In this document: one piece after another, positions 58,311 to 64,000 of the stretch | Layout: the number at the start of each line of letters is the position of its first letter | Position numbering within the stretch: the stretch's first letter is position 1 | DNA from: Polynucleobacter sp. | GTDB lineage: Bacteria > Pseudomonadota > Gammaproteobacteria > Burkholderiales > Burkholderiaceae | Assembly (NCBI GenBank): GCA_024642065.1 | Contig: JAHEBW010000004.1 | Coordinates: 32,508-96,507, forward strand | Reading direction: 5' to 3' | Length of the DNA stretch: 64,000 nucleotides | Notes under the pieces: model-generated | The model's input: the letters and a program-made list of their open reading frames with translations, nothing else | Database searches by the model: none | Told to the model about the DNA's origin: nothing | Made by a program: the position numbers and the translations under genes

Positions 58311-59750
58311 CTAGACCAACTCAAGCGGCAAACGAATCACAAACTCAGCCCCACCTGATGGAGCGGCTTGATAAGTGATCTTGCCTTGATGTCTTTCAAC
58401 GATGTGTTTACTCAACCAAAGGCCTAAGCCCATCCCTGCACTTTTATTAGTCTTCATTAACTCAAAAAGGCTAGGAATTAATTCTTGAGGCACACCAGGT
58501 CCGTTATCTGAAAAACTTAACTCAACATAACCATCAAGATCTTTTGTTTGGATAAGAATTTTCTTATCCATCATATTTAATTGAGAGAGTGAGTCCATCG
58601 CGTTATTGACTAAGTTCAAGATCACTTGCTGAAACTCACTTGAATTAATCGCAACTAATTGCTTTGAATTCAAATTAAAGGCGGCCTGTATACCCCTATC
58701 TCTTGCCTGAGGCAGAATGATGGGAATTAAGGAGTCGACTAAAGTATCAAGAGCAATAGATTTAGTGCTGATCTGCTCTTCTCTAAAGATACCTCTAAGT
58801 GTCGACACAATATTAGCAATCCGTGCGTTGTCATGCTCAATGCTTTTAACAATTTCTTTGATCGCTTGAGGATCCAATTCATTGGAATTCAACTTTTCTT
58901 GGAAAAACTGGGTGTTGAGCTGAATAGCGGCAATCGGTTGATTGAGCTCATGCGCGATCGAAGCAGATAAAGCACCTGTGGCTGCAGTCTTATTGGCTTT
59001 AGATAAATGAGAAATTAAACCTTCTCGCTCGATTAATAGTTTTTTAATGACATCATTCTCTAAAACTACTTGTGCATTAGATAAAGCAATTTTTTCAGCC
59101 CAATACCCAGCAATCGCTACATAAGATATGGTGTTAGTAACCAACTGCGCAATCGTACAAAAAATTAATACTTGCGGGATCTGATCAACTTGCTTGATGG
59201 CAACAGCGCTGATGCCCAACACAATCAAACGTGTCACTGCAAAAAAGATCTCAACGACTGTCGCATACTGCAAATAAGATAATTGTGGAGAATTTTGCAA
59301 TCTTCGCGCAGCTGATAATTCATACAATTGCCAAAACAGTAAGCCCATAATCAAGACGACAATACCAAATGTTCTTACTTCAAAAGTACTATGAACTCTC
59401 AGTAGCTCAAAAAATACTATAAAAATAATGGTAGAGATGATCGCAAAATTTTTAATGCGCTTACTGATCTCTTGATTCAATGAGCGACAAAACAAGCCCT
59501 GAGAAATAGTTGCTATAAAAAATAATCCATTAGCAATCGTAAAACTAAAACCTGGCTTTGAAACATCATCGATGAAAATGACGCCTAATCCAAAAAGCAC
59601 CAAAGCAAGGATATTAAATGCCAAAGAAGCCAACCAATAAATACTTGGCTTGACGAGATTACTAGCCCGATAGTAATGCGACATGCCCAATAGCAAACCT
59701 AATTGAATGGTTGCTAAGATAAAAAAATAAAGGGCAATTAATGACTTCAT
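58311..59750 (-). CDS. Orphan sensor histidine kinase
   Basis: 479 aa. Seven or eight membrane helices span residues 1-225, followed by a short coiled coil (about 230-255). The dimerisation/phospho-acceptor region is ASIAHELNQPIAAIQLNTQFF (His near 266), then the ATPase domain with N box LNLVNNAMDSL, G1 DNGPGVPQE and G2 GMGLGLWLSKHIVERHQG. The HELNQPL-like box is typical of the HPK4 group. No response regulator gene is adjacent, and the signal sensed is unknown. Confidence 0.88.
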   Translation of the reverse strand: MKSLIALYFFILATIQLGLLLGMSHYYRASNLVKPSIYWLASLAFNILALVLFGLGVIFIDDVSKPGFSFTIANGLFFIATISQGLFCRSLNQEISKRIKNFAIISTIIFIVFFELLRVHSTFEVRTFGIVVLIMGLLFWQLYELSAARRLQNSPQLSYLQYATVVEIFFAVTRLIVLGISAVAIKQVDQIPQVLIFCTIAQLVTNTISYVAIAGYWAEKIALSNAQVVLENDVIKKLLIEREGLISHLSKANKTAATGALSASIAHELNQPIAAIQLNTQFFQEKLNSNELDPQAIKEIVKSIEHDNARIANIVSTLRGIFREEQISTKSIALDTLVDSLIPIILPQARDRGIQAAFNLNSKQLVAINSSEFQQVILNLVNNAMDSLSQLNMMDKKILIQTKDLDGYVELSFSDNGPGVPQELIPSLFELMKTNKSAGMGLGLWLSKHIVERHQGKITYQAAPSGGAEFVIRLPLELV

Positions 59751-59777
59751 GGAGTTATGTTACTCGATTTAAATAAG

Positions 59778-59813
59778 AAAAAAGCCCCGACAGTCATCAC
59801 TATCGGGGCTTTA
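59778..59813 (-). terminator. Terminator after ppiD
   Basis: AAAGCCCCGA/TCGGGGCTTT stem (59781-59790, 59804-59813) with 13-nt loop, followed by TTTTC on the minus strand. It sits 18 nt past the ppiD stop. Confidence 0.9.
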
Positions 59814-59830
59814 AAATTGATTGTGCCAGC

Positions 59831-61282
59831 TTATTTAACTTGATTGATTTGCTTAAGACCGGCTCGGTCTCTCACGCTATCAAAATAAGTAGCGCCTTCA
59901 GCTTGAGTACCTAATTGAGCTACTTGCTGAGCTTGCTCAGCGCGTAACTTAGGATCTGCTTTAACAGGCTGTTGAACTTTAGTCACTCGGTAGATAGCTG
60001 TTCCACCACCATTGATCGGGGCACTCACAATAGCAGGCAATTTAGCAGCTTCTACAGACATAATGGCATCCATTGCTGGGGCATTTAAGTCAGTAGGCTT
60101 GTTACGAGAAACCCATTTAGCTCCAGCAAATCCTGCGGCATCTGTTGGATTATTTTGCGTTGCCTGAAGTTTGTCTTGAGCCGCTTTATTGGCTAATTCA
60201 GCAGCTAAACGTAAGCTCACCTGCTTTTTTACTTCGGCCTGAACAACGCTCAAAGGAAGAGCTGCTTGCGCTTGGTGATTCGCCACACGAGCCACCACAA
60301 TTTTGCCAGGTGACACTTCTTGAGCTTCGATGTTACGGCGATTTCTAATGGCATCATCACTGAATACAGCAGCCAATAGCTTAGGATTATTGAGAGGATG
60401 ATCAGCAGGTAGACCTTTAGTCCCAGCACGTGTGAGGCCTTTGACTGTTTGAATCGATAACTTCAAACGCTCAGCTACCGGCTTTAGGCTATCTGGCTGC
60501 TCATACGCCATATTGGCAAACAAGTCAGCTTTTTCAGCAAAAGCTTTTGGGTCATCTTTAGCATTACCCACCAAAACAACTAACTCAACATCAATCATTT
60601 CTGGCGCTTGGAACGCATTGATATTGGCCTGATAAAAAGCTTCTAACTCTTGCTGCGTTGGATTAACTTTGGACATGAAATCAGCTGGCGCAAAACGCAT
60701 CACTTGAACTTCACGCTCTGTTTCAAAAGCTTGAGAAATCTTTTCAGCAACTTTTCTAGAACCAATACCAGTTGCTAAAACGGAGGTTACTACCTGACGG
60801 CTCAATAACTCATAACGACGACCATTCTCAAACTGATCCACTGTCATTTGGTTGCTGGCTAATAGTTGCTTGTAGCGCTGAGAGTCAAATTGACCATCTT
60901 TATATAAAGCACGAATCTCTGGAATCTGAGTTAAGTCTTTTGCCAAAGTCTCTGGAGTGATCTTCAGCTTGAGAGATTTGATCTCATAAGCCAATAAACG
61001 CTGTTGGACTAACTCACTCAAAACAGATTGTTTGAAAGGTACACTGTTTAAGACCGCAGAGTCTACCTTACGACCCTGTTGTTGCAAGCGATCACCACGT
61101 GCCTTGACTGCATTATCTAATTCTTGACGGGTAATGCTTTGGCCATCAATTTTGACCAAGTCGGTATCTTTACCGATGTCACGCATATAACTCTCAACAC
61201 CTAGAAATACGAATGATGGAAGAATGAGAAGCAGCAACAGCCCCATCAGTAATTTTTGGTACTTACGGATCGATTCAAGCAT
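59831..61282 (-). CDS. ppiD: Membrane-anchored periplasmic chaperone PpiD
   Basis: 483 aa from ATG 61282 (MLESIRKYQKLLMGLLLLLILPSFVFLGVESY), whose single N-terminal membrane helix anchors it in the inner membrane. The SurA-N-like chaperone region (about 45-170) precedes a parvulin-like domain (about 225-345) and a C-terminal lobe. Parvulin motifs are weak, in line with PpiD's poor isomerase activity. Upstream on the same strand are tRNA-Val and lon, a familiar lon-(hupB)-ppiD order with hupB missing. Confidence 0.9.
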   Translation of the reverse strand: MLESIRKYQKLLMGLLLLLILPSFVFLGVESYMRDIGKDTDLVKIDGQSITRQELDNAVKARGDRLQQQGRKVDSAVLNSVPFKQSVLSELVQQRLLAYEIKSLKLKITPETLAKDLTQIPEIRALYKDGQFDSQRYKQLLASNQMTVDQFENGRRYELLSRQVVTSVLATGIGSRKVAEKISQAFETEREVQVMRFAPADFMSKVNPTQQELEAFYQANINAFQAPEMIDVELVVLVGNAKDDPKAFAEKADLFANMAYEQPDSLKPVAERLKLSIQTVKGLTRAGTKGLPADHPLNNPKLLAAVFSDDAIRNRRNIEAQEVSPGKIVVARVANHQAQAALPLSVVQAEVKKQVSLRLAAELANKAAQDKLQATQNNPTDAAGFAGAKWVSRNKPTDLNAPAMDAIMSVEAAKLPAIVSAPINGGGTAIYRVTKVQQPVKADPKLRAEQAQQVAQLGTQAEGATYFDSVRDRAGLKQINQVK

Positions 61283-61327
61283 GGATTTTTTGGGTAGATT
61301 TGACGTAGAAAAGTCAGAAGAAATCTG

Positions 61328-61403
61328 TGGTGGGTGCTGACGGGGTCGAACCGCCGACATTCGCCTTGTAAGGGCGACGCTCTACCAACTGAGCTAAGCA
61401 CCC
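61328..61403 (-). tRNA. tRNA-Val (anticodon TAC)
   Basis: 76 nt with encoded CCA. The acceptor stem GGGTGCT pairs with AGCACCC. The D arm contains AGCTCAGTTGGTAGAGC. The anticodon stem-loop CGCCC-TTACAAG-GCG centres on TAC, and the T arm has GGTTCGACC. A short variable loop is present. It lies between lon and ppiD, and no integration scar is visible at its 3' end. Confidence 0.97.
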
Positions 61404-61475
61404 ACAGAGAAGACGAAAGTATACAGTACCTTCATCCCCACTGCAAATTTTTTCATCGTTTAAGTTATTAATATT

Positions 61476-61507
61476 CCTCATGCTGATATCTTTCAATCAG
61501 CATGAGG
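61476..61507 (-). terminator. Stem-loop downstream of lon
   Basis: Perfect 12-bp inverted repeat CCTCATGCTGAT/ATCAGCATGAGG with an 8-nt loop, 24 nt past the lon stop. The T-tract is better in the plus direction (TCTTTTCTTT); on the lon strand it is followed by AATATTAATAA. Still a likely lon transcript end. Confidence 0.65.
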
Positions 61508-61530
61508 TCTTTTCTTTCTTATTACAGCTA

Positions 61531-63957
61531 TTAGTGCTTGATGACCTCACCGCTTGCTGCAGCAGCAGTTTTACTTGCTTCAGCAGCTTTGGCGATTTCC
61601 TCAGGAGTTAATTCAGGCAAAGGTGTTGGCACTTTTTCTAAAGCCAACTCCAATACTTGATCAATCCAACGCACCGGTCTGATTTCAATTCCATTTTTGA
61701 CGTTATCAGGAATATCAGTCAGATCCTTCACATTCTCTTCAGGGATCAAGACTAATTTGATACCACCGCGATGAGCTGCCAATAGTTTTTCTTTCAAACC
61801 ACCAATTGGCAATACTTCACCACGCAAAGTGATCTCACCTGTCATCGCCACATCAGCCCGAACTGGAATGCCTGTGATCACAGACACCAAAGCCGTTGTG
61901 ATCGCAATACCAGCAGATGGGCCATCTTTCGGAGTTGCGCCTTCTGGGAAGTGAATATGAATATCTTTCTTCTCAAATGCCTCTTCAGAGATACCCAACT
62001 TGCGACCACGAGAACGAACCACTGAGCGCGCAGCCTCAACAGATTCCTTCATCACATCACCCAAAGAACCTGTGCGGATCGTATTACCTTTACCCGGCAT
62101 CAAAGCTGCTTCAATGGTCAATAGATCACCGCCGACTTCAGTCCAAGCCAAACCAGTCACCTGGCCCACTTGATTTTCTTTAGCAGCCAAACCAAAGTCA
62201 TAACGACGCACTGATAAGAACTTGTCTAGGTTAGAGCCATCCACAGTGACAGGTGCTGCCTCTTTCTTCAAGAGCAACAGTTTCACAACCTTACGGCAGA
62301 TCTTGCTGATTTCTCTTTCTAAAGCACGCACACCCGCTTCGCGTGTGTAGTAACGAATGATGTCGCGAATCGCTGACTCTTCGACCTTGATCTCACCTGC
62401 TTTGAGACCGTTACCTTTGATTTGCTTAGGCAACAAATAGCTCATCGCAATATGTGTTTTTTCGTCTTCGGTATAACCCGCCAAACGAATCACTTCCATA
62501 CGATCCAATAATGGACCAGGAATATTGAGTGAGTTAGATGTTGCAACAAACATCACATCAGATAAGTCGTAATCCACTTCCACATAGTGATCTTGGAAAG
62601 TGTGATTTTGCTCAGGATCCAAAACCTCCAACATCGCACTCGCTGGATCGCCACGGAAATCCATACCCATCTTGTCAATCTCATCCAACAAGAACAATGG
62701 ATTACGTACGCCTACCTTCGTCAAGCTCGTCAAAATCTTGCCTGGCATTGAACCGATATAAGTACGACGGTGGCCACGAATCTCAGATTCATCACGCACA
62801 CCACCTAAAGCCATACGTACAAACTTGCGGTTCGTTGCACGAGCAATCGATTGACCCAAAGATGTTTTACCAACACCAGGAGGACCAACTAAACATAGGA
62901 TCGGGGCCTTCACTTTTTCAACGCGTTGTTGAACAGCGAGGTATTCCAAGATACGTTCTTTCACTTTATCTAGACCGTAGTGATCTTCGTTAAGAACTTT
63001 CTCAGCATTGGTTAGATCATTGTTAACTTTGCTCTTCTTTTTCCAAGGCAAGTTAGTCAATGTTTCAACGTAATTGCGCACCACTGAAGCTTCAGCTGAC
63101 ATCGGTGACATCAACTTCAACTTCTTAATTTCAGCATCAACTTTTTTCTGAGCTTCCTTAGGCATCTTGGCAGCTTTGATACGTTTCTCGAGTTCCTCGA
63201 TATCCGCACCCTCTTCACCTTCACCTAATTCTTTTTGAATGGCCTTCACTTGCTCATTCAAATAGTACTCACGTTGACTCTTTTCCATCTGACGCTTGAC
63301 GCGACCACGGATACGTTTTTCAACTTGCAAGATATCAATCTCGCTCTCAAGGTGAGCCAAGATTGCTTCAAGACGTTCTACAACTGTTGCAAGCTCAAGT
63401 AAGCGTTGCTTTTGCTCAAGCTTGATTGGCAAATGAGAACAAATGGTGTCAGCCAAACGAGCTGCATCATCGATACCCTGCAATGTCGCAAGAACTTCTT
63501 GAGGAATCTTTTTGTTCAATTTGACGTATTGGTCAAATTGAGAAACCACCGCGCGACGCAAAGCTTCAATTTCAGGAACTTCACTAGAAGCAATTTCATG
63601 TGGCGTTGCTTCACACATAAAGTACTCTAAGCTGTCTTCAACATTGCTCACATCTGCTCGTTGCGTTCCCTCAACAAGTACCTTAACAGTACCGTCTGGC
63701 AGTTTGAGCATTTGCAGAATCTTTGCAATACAACCTACCGTATACAAATCTTCCACTTCAGGCTCATCTTTAGCAGCAGTTTTTTGAGCAACTAATAAGA
63801 CGCTTTTGCCACTCTCCATGGCAGCTTCTAGGGCTTTAATAGATTTTGGTCGACCCACGAACAATGGAATAACCATGTGAGGGAACACCACCACATCTCT
63901 CAACGGCAACAATGGCAATTGGATGGGTTCAGAAGGAAGTAACAAGTCACCAGGCAT
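61531..63957 (-). CDS. lon: ATP-dependent protease Lon
   Basis: Cytoplasmic AAA+ protease degrading misfolded and regulatory proteins. The 808-aa product has an N-terminal substrate domain (about 10-205), a coiled-coil region, an AAA+ module with [11 protein letters not shown] (about 356) and [10 protein letters not shown], and a proteolytic domain with Ser in [10 protein letters not shown] (about 679) and Lys in [14 protein letters not shown]. The C-terminus is Ala/Glu-rich. The ATG is preceded by GGAG. Upstream sequence (where clpX would be) is outside the window. Confidence 0.98.
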   Translation of the reverse strand: MPGDLLLPSEPIQLPLLPLRDVVVFPHMVIPLFVGRPKSIKALEAAMESGKSVLLVAQKTAAKDEPEVEDLYTVGCIAKILQMLKLPDGTVKVLVEGTQRADVSNVEDSLEYFMCEATPHEIASSEVPEIEALRRAVVSQFDQYVKLNKKIPQEVLATLQGIDDAARLADTICSHLPIKLEQKQRLLELATVVERLEAILAHLESEIDILQVEKRIRGRVKRQMEKSQREYYLNEQVKAIQKELGEGEEGADIEELEKRIKAAKMPKEAQKKVDAEIKKLKLMSPMSAEASVVRNYVETLTNLPWKKKSKVNNDLTNAEKVLNEDHYGLDKVKERILEYLAVQQRVEKVKAPILCLVGPPGVGKTSLGQSIARATNRKFVRMALGGVRDESEIRGHRRTYIGSMPGKILTSLTKVGVRNPLFLLDEIDKMGMDFRGDPASAMLEVLDPEQNHTFQDHYVEVDYDLSDVMFVATSNSLNIPGPLLDRMEVIRLAGYTEDEKTHIAMSYLLPKQIKGNGLKAGEIKVEESAIRDIIRYYTREAGVRALEREISKICRKVVKLLLLKKEAAPVTVDGSNLDKFLSVRRYDFGLAAKENQVGQVTGLAWTEVGGDLLTIEAALMPGKGNTIRTGSLGDVMKESVEAARSVVRSRGRKLGISEEAFEKKDIHIHFPEGATPKDGPSAGIAITTALVSVITGIPVRADVAMTGEITLRGEVLPIGGLKEKLLAAHRGGIKLVLIPEENVKDLTDIPDNVKNGIEIRPVRWIDQVLELALEKVPTPLPELTPEEIAKAAEASKTAAAASGEVIKH

Positions 63958-64000
63958 GGTTGATCTCCAAATTGTGTTTGTAATTTCCTACAAGGTAAGA

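Noticed and set aside
61328..61403. tRNA-Val as an integration site
   Set aside because: No integrase next to it and no second copy of its 3' end seen in the window.

Overview
The window looks like a low-GC, compact betaproteobacterial chromosome, most likely Polynucleobacter or a close relative in Burkholderiaceae. That call rests on the gene order rseP-bamA-skp-lpxD-fabZ-lpxA-lpxB-rnhB, the ppsR/ppsA pair, smpB-ratA-rnfH-guaB-guaA, and protein similarity recognised by eye; no database search was possible. Coding density is very high and most genes sit in short co-directional runs.

Layout. (1) 1-8880, plus strand: envelope biogenesis operon (RseP, BamA, Skp, the LpxD/FabZ/LpxA/LpxB lipid A genes), then RNase HII and a SpoU-type rRNA methyltransferase. 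(2) 8901-16670: ppsR and ppsA (divergent), smpB, ratA-rnfH, guaB and guaA. (3) 16656-29952: a 13.3-kb genomic island inserted in the 3' end of guaA. (4) 29963-34459: a cobalamin-type radical SAM protein, queE, queD, tadA, LD-carboxypeptidase. (5) 34543-48692: ABC-F protein YbiT, a SprT-like protein, gloA, a minus-strand run mltG-tmk-holB-tatD-ankyrin, ygfZ, an NRDE protein, a thioesterase, selO, msrB, yciB, bolA and a parvulin. (6) 48789-51604: four tandem bactofilin genes plus a multi-pass membrane protein. (7) 51843-63957, mostly minus strand: a spermidine-synthase-like methyltransferase, purL, ybbA, tesA (plus), an orphan histidine kinase, ppiD, tRNA-Val and lon.

The island is the interesting part. 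The guaA tail (Ile-Glu-Trp-Glu-stop) occurs twice: at the functional guaA end (16656-16670) and again at 29939-29953, with different Glu and stop codons. These are the expected attL and attR of a tyrosine integrase, whose gene lies directly beside attL. Inside are a second, catalytic-domain-only tyrosine recombinase; a five-gene operon of ribbon-helix-helix protein, GIY-YIG nuclease with a modified-DNA-reader-like C-terminus, SNF2 helicase, type III Mod-like methyltransferase and type III Res-like helicase-nuclease; a possible HUH-type replication protein; and DUF6641 and DUF6876 proteins plus small unknown proteins. No conjugation or phage structural genes are visible.

The five-gene operon is bounded by two perfect 21-bp inverted repeats (19153-19173 and 27374-27394), each centred on the 14-bp palindrome GTTACTTAAGTAAC. 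They mark an 8.2-kb unit that looks like a self-contained anti-phage cassette. How the SNF2 helicase and GIY-YIG protein cooperate with a type III-like restriction pair, and whether the small recombinase acts on the repeats, are the main open questions.
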